Origin: Vicia villosa
Taxonomy: Eukaryota; Streptophyta; Magnoliopsida; Fabales; Fabaceae
Length of the DNA: 64,000 bases
Direction of reading: 5' to 3'
NCBI RefSeq assembly: GCF_029867415.1
Contig: NW_026705327.1
Span: 558,001 to 622,000 of the forward strand
The notes under the pieces are model-generated. The model was not told where the DNA came from and did no database searches. It saw nothing but the letters and a program-made list of their open reading frames with translations. Each line of letters starts with the position of its first letter. The stretch's first letter is position 1. Below, piece by piece: positions 9,667 through 20,396 of the stretch. Both the position numbers and the translations under genes were made by a program.

Positions 9667-10050
9667 TCATCTGGATATGACTATATTGTGATCGTTGATG
9701 ATCTTTTGTCTTGTTTGAGTACCCTTGGCTGGGGAAATTCTTTGAGAACCCTGGTATCCTGTTGAAGGATCTTTGACTATCGCTTGGGAATGAAAGGTAG
9801 CTGGAAGTTCTGATGCCCTTTCAAATGGGAATGAGGAAGATGCATAATCCTCCGATGCACTATCTGACCAAGTCCGGGTGCGGGGATCACACCTTCTGAA
9901 GATAGTAATCTGGAACAACCCTGCTGGGGGATAAGACTTCTTTTGAAGAGAAAATCTTTTTGAGGAATTTGACTGAGAAATGCGTTTCTCTTGGTGGTTT
10001 TCTTCTGATGGGATGATGTCCAGATAATTGGGACATTTCCTGAATGCCAT
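9667..10050 (-). other. Possible ORF downstream of pol (127 codons), doubtful
   Basis: This is the longest sense-strand ORF between the pol stop and the 3' LTR of OGRE-1. It is rich in Ser, Arg and Pro and matches no family I know. The OGRE-2 counterpart (39355-39618) keeps a similar C-terminal part (SELP, TFH, a GSQR motif, SPAKGTQTR) but shows frame-changing indels upstream and an ATA in place of the start. It may be only non-coding sequence that is conserved at DNA level. Confidence 0.2.
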
Positions 10051-10465
10051 TCCTATTTTTCCTGGTAAACATCAATCATATTCAAATGCACATGCTCATT
10101 CAAAATTATCATTGGGACGCTTACGTATTTAAACAGAAAAAGTGAAAATAGTGATTTTTGAGCCTAAGCTGCATTGATTTTTGAAAAAGAGCCATGATAG
10201 GCTGGTTAGCACAGGGAGACAACAATCCTAGAAGTAGGAAACTGTCAGAAAGTTTTTGGAAAATATTTATAAAGATAAATAGCTATGTGAAAACGATCCA
10301 GTCAAGTTTCAACTCTGCTATTGCCAATCTGTCTTCGAGCATCTCATCCCTCACTTGTTGGAAGAAAGTGATTGGACTGATCGGTGTCTTTGAGGTGTTG
10401 AATCTTGATGGTGAGTAGGCAGCTGAACGGAACACAGTTGTATGCTTCATTCCCTAACTTTTGCC

Positions 10466-10606
10466 TAGGCTGCCCTTTCAGGTTTTCAGCCTACCGGGAT
10501 AGTATTTGTTTAGTCTCTAATTTTTGCCTGGACCGCCCTTTCAGGTTTTCAATCCACCGAGACGCTCATTTGTTGCCTAAGTTGCCCTTTCAGGTTTTCA
10601 ACTTAG
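10466..10606 (-). ncRNA. Three tandem RNA hairpins after the pol stop (OGRE-1)
   Basis: Plus-strand stems flank an identical 14 nt loop CCCTTTCAGGTTTT. Hairpin 1 is TAGGCTG/CAGCCTA (10466-10493). Hairpin 2 is TGGACCG/CAATCCA (10529-10556). Hairpin 3 is CTAAGTTG/CAACTTAG (10577-10606). Read as the minus-strand transcript, the mismatches of hairpin 2 become G-U pairs. Stems differ in sequence while loops are constant, and an inner CCU-GAA-AGG stem is possible. The series begins about 20 nt downstream of the pol stop codon (10627-10629). OGRE-2 has the same three. Confidence 0.65.
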
Positions 10607-10626
10607 CGAGCTGTTTTTTTTTCTTT

Positions 10627-13600
10627 TTAAGAGAAGTATTTTTTTACTATGTCAGCATTCACAGGATGTGGGAAATCCTCGCCATCCATGGTGGTAAGCA
10701 ACATGGCGCCGCCGGAGAATATTTTCTTGATTATGAATGGTCCCTCGTAGGTGGGAGTCCATTTGCCTCTGGGATCACCTTGTGGTAAGATGATGCGTTT
10801 GACAACCAAGCCACCAGTTTGGTATGCTTGACTTTTGACTTTTTTGTTGAAGCCTTTGATCATACGCTTTTGGTATAGCTGACCATGACAAATAGCTGCG
10901 AGCCTTTTCTCATCAATCAAGTTTATCTGGTCCAACCGTGTTTGAATCCAATCGTCTTCGTCTAGATTGGCTTCTTTCATAATCCTTAGGGAAGGAATCT
11001 GAATTTCAATTGGAAGAACTGCCTCCATACCATAGACTAAGGAGAATGGAGTTGCCCCTGTTGAAGTACGCGCAGATGTGCGATAACCATGAAGAGCAAA
11101 AGGCAACATCTCATGCCAGTCTTTGTGGGTTACTGTCATTTTTTGTATGATTTTCTTGATGTTCTTGTTGGCAGCTTCCACCGCGCCGTTTATCTTTGGT
11201 CGATATGGAGAAGAATTATGATGTTTGATCTTGAACTGTGTGCAAAGTTCAGAAATCATTATGTTGTTTAGATTTGTGCCATTGTCCGTGATAATCCGTT
11301 CAGGGATGCCGTACCGACAAATGAGATTGTATTTCATGAACCGGGCCACCACATTCTTGGTAACAGAAGCAAATGAAGCTGCTTCTACCCACTTTGTGAA
11401 GTAGTCAATAGCGACCAGGATAAAGCGATGTCCGTTGGAGGCAGTAGGTTTGATTTCTCCAATCATATCAATACCCCGCATTGCAAAAGGCCAAGGAGCC
11501 GTCAGGACGCTTAATGGAACTGGAGGTACATGTACTTTGTCAGCGTATATCTGGCATTTGTGACATGTTCGGGAGTGATGATGGCAGTCTGTTTCCATGG
11601 TAGACCAGTAATAACCTGCTCTAAGGATCTTTTTAGCCATTGTATGTCCACTGGAATGAGTACCGAAGGTACCATTGTGTATTTCTTCCATGATCTGTTC
11701 TGCTTCCTTCTTGTTTACACAGCGAAGTAAAGTCGAGTCATGGTTGCGTTTGAATAGGGTTCCATTGCTTAGAAAGAATTTGGCAGCAAATCTCCTTAGA
11801 AACTTTCTGTCGTTAATGGATGCCCCTTCAGGGTACTCCTGAGCTTCGAGATATCTTTTTACTTCATGGAACCATGGTTTTTCCTCGGTTCCTTCGGTAT
11901 TGATCTCATTGCAATAGGATGGTTCATCTTGCCTGTAAATGGTGATCATAGGCGCCTCGTTGTCCCACCTGACTTTGAACATGGATGACATGGTAGCTAA
12001 AGCATCAGCTAGTTGATTTTCCTCGCGTGGGATGTGTTCGAAAGTGATTTCCTCGAAGTAAGGAATCAAACTCAGCACATATTCTTTGTAAGGAATTAGG
12101 TTCGGGTGCTTCGTGTCCCATTCCCCTTTGACTTGGTAGATTACCAAGGCCGAGTCTCCGTAGACTTCCAGGAATTTGATTCTTAGATCGATTGCAGCAT
12201 TAAGACCCAGAATACATGCTTCGTATTCGGCTATATTGTTAGTGCAATTGAAGCATAATCTGGAAGTGAACGGTGTGTAACTTCCTGCGGGGGAAATGAT
12301 CACAGCTCCGATGCCATTGCCAAGTGCATTAGAAGCTCCGTCAAAAACCATAGTCCACCGGGATCCTGGCTCGGGTCCTTCTTCTGGTCCTGATTGTTTG
12401 TAGTCATTGACTAGCATAATGTCTTCGTCTGGGAAGTCAAAGTTCAATGCTTGATAATCATCCACTGCTTGATGAGCCAGATGATCAGCTACCACACTTC
12501 CTTTGATTGCTTTTTGTGAAGTGTATTGAATGTCATATTCTGTTAAGATCATTTGCCATCTCGCTATTCTTCCAGAGAGAGCAGGTTTTTCGAACACGTA
12601 TTTGATGGGATCCATCTTGGAGATTAGGAAAGTGGTGTGATTTAGCATGTACTGTCTTAGTCGGCGAGCCGCCCAAGCTAAGGCACAACAAGTTTTTTCG
12701 AGTAGTGAGTATCTTGTTTCACAATCGGCAAACTTTTTGCTAAGATAGTAGATTGCGTGCTCCTTTCGGCCGGATTCGTCATGTTGCCCTAGTACACACC
12801 CCATTGAGTCTTCTAACATAGTTAGGTACATTATCAGAGGTCTGCCTTCCACAGGTGGCAACAAGATTGGAGGTTTTTTGGAGATATTCTTTGATTTTAT
12901 CAAAGGCTAACTGGCATTTGTCATTCCACCTTTCCACTTGATCTTTCTTCAACAGTTTGAAGATCGGCACACAAGTAGTAGTCATGTGGGCAATAAATCG
13001 GGCGATGTAATTTAGACATCCCAAGAATCCTCTGACTTGTTTCTCGGTACGAGGTATAGGCATTTCTTGAATGGCTTTAACCTTGGTGGGATCAACCTCA
13101 ATACCTTTGCTGCTGACGATGAAACCTAAGAGTTTGCCGGATCTTACTCCAAAGGTACACTTATTTGGATTCAGTCGCAACTTGTATTTCTTGAGTCTGT
13201 CAAACAACTTGTGTAAATGACCCAAATGTTCTTCCTCGGTGTTGGATTTTGCAATCATGTCATCGACATACACCTCTACTTCTTGATGAATCATATCATG
13301 AAATAGCGCTACCATTGCACGTTGATAGGTTGCTCCTGCGTTTTTCAGACCAAAGGGCATTACTTTGTAACAAAAGGTTCCCCAGGGTGTTGTGAAGGTT
13401 GTTTTTTCCATGTCTTCGGGTGCCATCTTGATTTGATTGTACCCTGAGAATCCATCCATAAAGGAGAATACCTTGCATTGTGCGGTATTGTCAACCAGTA
13501 CATCGATGTGTGGTAAAGGGAAATCATCTTTGGGGCTTGCCCGGTTCAGATCACTGTAGTCCACGCACATTCTGACTTTCCCGTCTTTTTTAGGTACAGG

Positions 13601-14099
13601 GACGATGTTAGCTATCCAAGGAGGATAACTTACAACTTTTAGGAATCCGGCATTGAACTGTTTTTCAACCTCGTCTTTGATCTTTTTTGACATATCAGGC
13701 CTACTCCTTCGTAGTTTCTGTTTGACTGGAGTGCTACCTTCTTTGATTGGCAGGCGATGATCTACAATGTCCGTGTCAAGGCCTGGCATATCCTCATAGG
13801 ACCATGCGAATATCTCGACGTAGTCTCGCAGCATTTGAATCAGTCTTGGCTTGACGCTGTGTTCTAAATCAGCCCCTATTTTGACTTCTTTCTTTTCTTC
13901 GTTGCTGCCCAAGTTGATGACCTCAATTGGCTCCTCATGAGGCTGTATGGCCTTGTTTTCTTGTTCTAGCAGCCTTGCAAGTTCTCTTGGCACTTCACAA
14001 TCTTCCTCACTTTCGTCCTCAGTTTGGTAGATCGGATTTTCAAAGTCATGACGGGCAATAGCAGAATCGTTGTTGACTGGATCCAGAGTGTATGTGAAT
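10627..14099 (-). pseudogene. pol: Ogre pol: RT, RNase H, archaeal-type RNase H, integrase (one frameshift)
   Basis: This is exon 2 of the gag-pol message and starts after the splice acceptor at 14100. RT lies at about 13700-13050 with VDYSDLN and the catalytic YVDDM (13257-13274). The Ty3-type RNase H is at about 12850-12480. A second, archaeal-type RNase H (about 12370-11990) has VFDGASN, an EYEA helix and YGDS, a Tat-lineage trait. The integrase has an HHCC-type zinc finger (HKCQ near 11560), DMIGEI, TDNGTN and a Glu in VEAANKN, so D, D and E are present. It ends in a basic C-terminal domain with no chromodomain. One extra base in a six-T run (12874-12879, plus strand) shifts the frame between RT and RNase H. 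Otherwise it is open over 3.4 kb. Confidence 0.93.
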
Positions 14100-14359
14100 C
14101 TGCAAGTTAGTTATGTGAGTATGTGTGAAGAAAAAAAACATAGCTATTTGAAAGCGAAGAAAGAAGGAAAAAGGATCACAAAATTTAAATATGCAAGCGT
14201 CCCATGATTTTATTGAATGCACATGATCATGATATGATAAGCCCTTATAGAAGGACCAGTGTGCTAAGGCACACGACTTTCAAGCTCATGGTTCGATTGT
14301 TCAGGAACCATTTTTATCTTTGCACATTATACACAAAGAAAACAGGAAATGGCATTTAC
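14100..14359 (-). other. Ogre intron between protease and RT (260 bp)
   Basis: The minus-strand donor is GA|GTAAATG at 14360/14359 and the acceptor is TTGCAG|ATTCAC at 14100/14099. The gag-protease frame ends in TAA inside the donor (14356-14358), so the unspliced RNA stops there. Splicing removes that stop and the phases match exactly, giving continuous gag-pol. An intron at this place is an established Ogre feature, shown experimentally for related elements. Confidence 0.85.
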
Positions 14360-17300
14360 TCCTGGTCAAAGGAGATCACATCCTCAGCTTTCCAGTTGTT
14401 CAATCCACTGTTGTGAGCAGGGAATATCCAGCTGTTGCAGTTGTCTTCTTCATCTTCCACAGCATTGATTTCATTAGTGGGAAAATGAGCCGGGTATCCT
14501 TCGGGATAAGGGATATACTCTGTTGGATACGAAAGCCCAGGCTGAGATATCTCTGTTGGCTGAGCAAGGTGCTCAATAAGGCCGTCCCATGCAGTCGGGA
14601 TGAGGTTTTGAATAGAGACTTGTGCATCCTGATGAGGAGTGTATGCTGACAGAAAGCAACCCTCGTTATTTGGTATTTCCCTGGCTTCTTCGAAAGCGAA
14701 ATTGTCATCGTAATGTTCATCCCATCCAGTTGGGACAATGTCCTCCATAGCAATTTGTGAGCTCGGAGGGGCGGAGTATTTCACCACATAGTCATATTTG
14801 CCGCTGGGTTCTCCTAGCGTATCCCATACTTCTTTGGGTGGATTTTGATATTGCTCAGTGACGGGACTTGTGAAACTTTCGTCATTTCCAATTTGATCAC
14901 CCCATCCAGTCGGGGTAAGGTCCTCCATAGCAATATAAGAATTCTGAGGTGTGGCATACTGATAATTATACCTGCCGTTTGGTTCTTGAACATCATCCCA
15001 CATTCCCATGGAAATGGGTGGAATTTCATCTGGATACGGCTGAATGATATGGTTTATGAACACTCCTTCATCTTCAATGGCGTTTACCTCTTGGCTGACG
15101 AAGTGTGACATCAATCCTCCAGAACGAGGACTTTGATCATTCTTTTGGTTTTCACTATCATAGCCCAGGCCTAGCTTGTCAGACTTGTATGGTATATCGG
15201 GAAGCTGTCCCCATACTGTGCAATCACCCTGTTCAATCACGGCTTTGGCATCTTTGAGAGAAGCCATGGTTGTAGTTGGAGTAGGAGGAATATGCTTGGT
15301 GGTAGAGACATCGGGGGAGACCACCTCAAATGATTGGCATGGAGTTTCGATAAATTCGTCCTCCAACTCGACATATTTGGAATTGCTTAGGTGACTAACC
15401 ACATACTCCTCTTCGCCATAGACTGTGACAATCTTTCCTTTTACTGGATATTTTAACTTCTGATGCAGGGTAGAAGTTACAGCGTTTGCCCCATGTATCC
15501 AAGGGCGTCCAAGTAAACAGGAGTAGGCTGGGTGAATTTCCATTACGTAAAAGATAGAATCAAAGATCTGAGAACCCACTCTGATTGGGAGATTCACTTT
15601 TCCGTATACCGTTCTGGTAGACCCGTCAAAGGCTCTTACCACAACGTCACTTGGTTGTAACACAATTCCTTCGAAGTCAAGCTTTTCTAGTACTGTTTTC
15701 GGTAACACGTTCAGAGAAGAACCGTTATCTACTAGCACATGAGATAGAGTGGTGCCATTACATTCAATGGAGAAATGTAAGGCTTTGTTGTGATTTTTTC
15801 CAGCAGGGGTTAGATCCACATCGGAGAAACCGAGACCATTGCTCACGGTTAGATTGGCAACACAATTCTCAAATTGGTCGACTGAGATCTCTTGAGGCAC
15901 ATGCGCAGCTTTAAGGAATTTCATCAGAGCTTTGGCATGAGCTTCTGAATATTTTTGCAGAGATAGCATTGAGATTTTTGAAGCGGTGTGCCCCAGTTGC
16001 TCAACAATATTGTAATCACTCTTGCAGATGATTTTCAATATTTCCTCCATTTCTTGCTTTGATGGATCCTCAGCAGTGATCTCCACCGGGGTTTGAATTT
16101 GTTCAACTTGTGGCTCTTTGCCTCGAGCGCTGTTATCTTGATTAGGAACTGGGACCCGGACTGGACCAGCAGCAACATTTGGAGAAATTTCTGGTGAAAA
16201 GATTCTTCCACTTCTCGTGATCTTGCTGGTACCCACAATATTACTCACAGTTGGAGTAGTTAACTTTGCGGTCTCTTCAGTCAAGGTACTCTGCTTAACT
16301 CCATGAACGTAAACATTAGTGTCATATCCCCATGGGACAGTTTTGTCTGAGGAGTATGGAAATGGAGTTGGGCTAGCAATGACTACTGATGCCACTTTGA
16401 GTGTAGCAGAAATTTTGAATGGAGCCTTGGCAGAGATTTTGAATGGTAAGCTGGAGATCACTGAGGCATCTTCTATTTTTATCCCGTTTGCAAAGACTTC
16501 GCACAGCATGTCCATAGAAGGGAGCCTCTCAAACATAATGATACGGCGATCCATCCATTTTTGAATTCCCATCCTCAGATTCTCACAACCATTGGGCAGG
16601 CAGGAGCAATAAAAGCAGTCGGGGTCACATCCTGGAAAGTAACCAGCTCGGATTAACTTTCCTTTGACTTCGCAGAGTGGAGTTGATACTTCGTTCACGT
16701 CATAGATGTAAACAGTGTCCAGGATAGCGTTAACAGTTTTGTCATGCTTTGGCATAGGTGCTGTGATGACATTTGGAGTTTTTGGAGGATCGAACTCAAT
16801 TTCACCAGCATCTATCATATCTTGTATTTTATTTTTCAGGGCCCAGCAGTGATCTGCGTCATGTCCTGGACAGCTTGAGTGATAGGCACATGTCGCATCA
16901 GGGCGATAATTCGGAGAGGAAGTGTTGACATTCTTTGGAGGACCTTTTAATGTGATCAGATCTGCTTTTAGCAAATGCTGCAATGCCTGAGAGATTGGCA
17001 TGTTGATTCTGGTGAAATTTCTTCTTGGTGCATCTGGCCGATGCGTATATTTTGGCTGTTGATCTTTTTGAGGCGCAGATGCGGAGATCAGAACTGCCCC
17101 TACAGATTGATGCTGCTCACTTTTGCGACTTTTCTGAATTTGTGTTGCATTGACCTCATTTCTCCCGCTGATGGGCCTTTTTGTAGTACCAGAGGAGGAA
17201 CCTATTTGAATTTTTCCATTTTGAATGCCACTTTCGACACGTTCTCCGGTCAGTATCAGGTCAGTGAAACCTGATGATGAGCTTCCCAGCAAATGGATAT

Positions 17301-18128
17301 AGAAAGGGCCAGTTAAAGTGCCCATGAACATGTCAACTAGTTCGCGATCAGATAAGGGTGGTTGAACCCTTCCAGCCATATCTCTCCACTTTTGTGCATA
17401 CCCTTTGAAACTTTCTTTTGGTCCCATAGACATGCCCCTTAGTTGAGTACGGGTTGGCGCAAGATCAGCATTGTATTGGTACTGTTTGTAAAAAGCAACA
17501 GCTAATTCTTCCCAAGTATGAACCTTGGTATTTTCCAGCTGGTAGTACCACTCGAGTTGTGTACCCGGCAGACTTTCTTGGAAGAAGTGAATCCACAATT
17601 TGTTATCTGTTGTATGAGGTTGTATCTTCCTCACATAGGATCTCAGATGTAGTTTCGGGCAAGAAACTCCATCATATTTTGCAAAGACTGGAACTTTGAA
17701 TTTTGGAGGGATAACAACATCCGAGATGAGCCCTAGATTATTGAAATCTAAGCCAGGTATTTTTTGTATCTCCATAGCTTTCATACGGTCTTCCAGCTGT
17801 TGGTATTTGTCATCATCCGGTTCGTCCCCAGAATGATCATTTTCTTCATTTGAAGAGAGAGAGAGGGTTTAGCAGAACCCTGGTTGCTTTGATTGTCTTC
17901 TTGTTCATCATCACCGACTGTTTCAGGGATCGGTGGCTTTTTGAACTTTTTGACTGGGATTTTGATCTTTCTTCTCAGGTGACTCACACCTACAGATCCT
18001 TTGGGCTTCTTTTTCTTCTTGATTATTAGGGCTTTCAGTTCTTGTTGCCCCTTTGCCAGTTCCATAATTGCCACTTGAACTTGGGCATTCTGTGCTTCGA
18101 GATTCTTGATGCTTGTCTCGGATTCCAT
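14360..18128 (-). pseudogene. gag-pro: Ogre gag-protease (ORF2, exon 1), one frameshift
   Basis: The start is set at the ATG at 18128 (MESETS), 10 nt after an acceptor-like site. An in-frame ATG at 18173 is also possible. In order: a coiled-coil-like N-terminus (KNLEAQNAQVQ) and Lys run; a Ty3-type gag core (about 17640-17240, WIHFFQESLPG, W and F/Y-rich); an unusual Cys-His knuckle CAYHSSCPGHDADHC (about 16895-16850); a second Cys cluster (CDPDCFYCSCLPNGC, about 16590-16640); an aspartic protease with VDNGSS at about 15718-15738, Asn replacing the usual Thr, and LGRPW; then a long acidic linker with three ME(D/N)..PT(G/A)W repeats. A two-base expansion in an AG tract (17854-17866) shifts the frame near the N-terminus. 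The 1,142 codons after it are uninterrupted. Confidence 0.92.
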
Positions 18129-18137
18129 CTCTTCTGA

Positions 18138-18139
18138 CT
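18138..18139 (-). promoter_or_regulatory. Splice-acceptor-like site before gag (OGRE-1)
   Basis: The minus strand reads GATGTTTCTTTCAG|TCAGAAGAGATGG: a pyrimidine tract, CAG, then the gag ATG 10 nt later. OGRE-2 (46474-46475) and OUTER (25303-25304) have TTTATTTCAG at the same place. Use in splicing is inferred. Confidence 0.45.
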
Positions 18140-18189
18140 GAAAGAAACATCGAGGAGATGAGAAATCCGTCATGTGAACCTGTTATGCA

Positions 18190-18302
18190 ATTTGTATGAC
18201 TGGATGCCATGTGTATGCAATGTATGAAATGTATATGCAATGTATATGAATGCAATGTATGAAATGTATATGCAATGCATGAAGTGAAATGTGTGTGCAA
18301 TG
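18190..18302. repeat. ATGCAATGTAT-type imperfect microsatellite between ORF1 and gag
   Basis: Words such as ATGCAATG and GAAATGTAT repeat with single-base variation. Related stretches lie at the same place in OGRE-2 (about 46520-46610) and weakly in OUTER (about 25350-25380). Confidence 0.85.
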
Positions 18303-18441
18303 TTTCAAGGATCTTAGAGTTTAGATTTGTTAAAGAAGAAACAAACGTTAGTTAATAAATTTATTTCTCTCTTTTTTTTCTTTGCTTCTTTTTTCTTTGC
18401 CTCATTTGGGCTTACAAGACAGAAATAAAATAAATGATCCT

Positions 18442-19723
18442 TCAGGTCTCCCGTGGACGCTTTCTCTTTGCCCCCAGGAATGTGTTGATCTGCTGTTCTT
18501 CTTGAAGCTGTCTGGTGAGCTCCAATATCCTTTTCTCATAGTCTTGACAGTATGATTTGAAGGTGTCTCTTTCCTCTTTGAGTTGAACCCAAGATTTTTG
18601 CAACTCTTCTAGGTCAGTTGGCATGTCCGGGTGTAGAATAACTTGAGGTTCATATCCCTCGACCTCTGGTTCAATAGTCACAGGTAGAACAGCAGGATAT
18701 GGCATAAGGAGTTTCTGAGCATGAGTGCGGACCCATCTGAGGTAGGGTTCCATAGGAATAGAATTCCATTGCCCCAGAGTTTTGCTTTCTATTCTATAGA
18801 CACTGCCCCATGCATGTATGAACCTTCGACCGTTGCTCCTTGCATATCCGAATTGGCGTAGAGCTAAAGAGGGATTGTAAGTGATGCCTCCTTTGATGCC
18901 AAGGAGTGGCACATTAGGGTATTCTCCACAATGATCAATGATAGTAATGTCTCTTTGAAAGAAGTTGTTCCACCGGATATCTGAATGAGACAAAGACATA
19001 ATCCTGCGAGACCATTGCATTCTTTGTTCATTTCTCAACACTGATCGGGGAAGATGAAATGTAAACCACCTAGCCAGTAGTGGTATACAGCACATGAGAG
19101 TTCCTCGTTTCTTCATGGTACGAGTGTGTAGAGAATGTAGAATGTCTCCCAGCAAGGTTGGTACCGGGTTACGGATTAGGAAAAGGTTGATGATGTGTAC
19201 ACTTATGAACTGGTCGGGATTAGGGAATAAAACCAACCCATAGATCAAAAGTGCCATAACTTCCTCAAAAGCTGGATAACTTTTGTTTTCTAGCAGTAGT
19301 CGAGCTTTTTTCCAACAAGAACTTGGCAAGCAAACCCTTAACTCCACTCTTTGTTTCCCAATTGGACTCGATTTCTGATTTCCGCAGATGTAAAGCAGCA
19401 GTAATGACTTTAGGTTTTGGAATCCTTTCTAAACCAGTGAAAGGTAATTGATTTCGAACAGGCAATCCCATTAGTTCAGAGAATTCTTCCAAAGTGGGTA
19501 CCAACTGGTAATCAGGAAAGGTAAAGCAATGATGTTCAGGGTCAAAGAACTGGAACAGGACCCGTATCATGTCTTCTTCAAATTTTGAGGTAACCAAATG
19601 GAGTAGGTGACCATGCCTTTCAGTGAATTGAACATTCCTGGGGAATTCTGACACTAAGTCTTTTAGTTCAGATGGTATCGTTGAGATGTTGATTCGGATG
19701 TAATCTTTGGTGGCGGGAGCCAT
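18442..19723 (-). pseudogene. Ogre ORF1 (about 427 codons), frameshifted
   Basis: The ATG at 19723 (MAPATKDYIRINIS) lies three bases after an acceptor-like CAG. The N-terminal half (FTERHGHLLHLV, FTFPDYQLVPTLEEFSELMGLPV) resembles the plant-mobile-domain-like family found in plant transposons, and Ogre ORF1 typically has this domain. The C-terminus is a predicted coiled coil (EERDTFKSYCQDYEKRILEL) ending in a basic GAKRKRPRE. The function in the element is not established. A six-T run at 19306-19311 has one base more than OGRE-2 and breaks the frame. A 63 bp segment present in OGRE-2 (about 47140-47202) is absent near 18836. It is separated from gag by about 310 bp. Confidence 0.85.
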
Positions 19724-20378
19724 TACCTGCAAAAACAAAGGTAAACTCTTTGATCCTTGAAGTGTTTGGTGCAAAAATGATATGCTTATGATGCGAACAT
19801 GTGGCACACAAAAACAAATCAAACAATAGCCTTAGGTTTAAAGGCTTTCATGGAGCTGATAGGTGATACCCTCCCCACTGAAGTTGAGTTGGTTAAAACC
19901 TGTCCTAGAATAGCATTCGGGTTCTATGATCCTTGGAAGTAACATCTCAATACGGCGCTCGAACGGCCGATCAAAATATTCCTCGAGGATAACTAACTTC
20001 GATCAATTTCAAAGCTAGCCACTTAATAGGCCACAAGTCAAGTTCAACTAAAAAGGTTCTAAGACAAATTAGTGTTTAATGACATTTCGGAAGCCTAATA
20101 TACTCCTTGATCGTTTTCAAGGGACATCAGTATAAACCAAAGTATCGCACTAACGATGACTACCAGATCAACCGTATCGGTACATGCCGTACAGTTTCCT
20201 TGGTCTATTGTCATATACTTAAGGTATCTCGAGATTCGGGTTAGAATCTTTCACACAAGCAAAATACCCAAGCAAACCTTTGAAAAATAGAGCAATCAAG
20301 TCAAACAATTGAAAACATCGAAGTGATCTATTCTCTTAAGGTAACCCCTTTTGAAAACATTTGGTTTTTGAAAGTAAA
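19724..20378 (-). other. OGRE-1 leader (5' UTR), conserved across elements
   Basis: There is no long ORF between the primer site and ORF1. Blocks such as CTGTCCTAGAATAG, GGGTTCTATG, CCCTCCCCACTGAAGTT and the ATCGCACTAACG region (about 19860-20225) recur in OGRE-2 (48180-48560) and, more diverged, in OUTER (25900-26320). Conservation without coding suggests an RNA role such as packaging or dimerisation, which is inferred. Confidence 0.6.
19727..19728 (-). promoter_or_regulatory. Splice-acceptor-like site before ORF1 (OGRE-1)
   Basis: The minus strand reads CTTTGTTTTTGCAG|GTAATGG, with ORF1's ATG three bases downstream. OGRE-2 has TTATTACAG|GTAATGG (48051-48052), and OUTER has GGTTTTCTTGCAG|G at 25813-25814. 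Confidence 0.4.
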
Positions 20379-20396
20379 TCCCCAGCAGAGTCGCCA
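20379..20396 (-). other. Primer-binding site of OGRE-1
   Basis: The minus strand TGGCGACTCTGCTGGGGA lies four bases inside the 5' LTR. Ogre primer sites are described as complementary to the 3' end of a tRNA-Arg. The same 18 nt occur in OGRE-2 and OUTER. Confidence 0.9.

Noticed and set aside
12870..12885. Programmed frameshift between RT and RNase H at the A6 run
   Set aside because: The shift needed is +1, the run is not in the register of a -1 slippery heptamer, and related elements express pol as one frame. A one-base length change is simpler. OGRE-2 cannot be compared because the site is deleted.
14400..17699. Many ORFs of 60-150 codons on both strands over the gag, pol and ORF1 genes
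   Set aside because: They lie opposite to or out of frame with long recognisable retrotransposon genes and show no family features.
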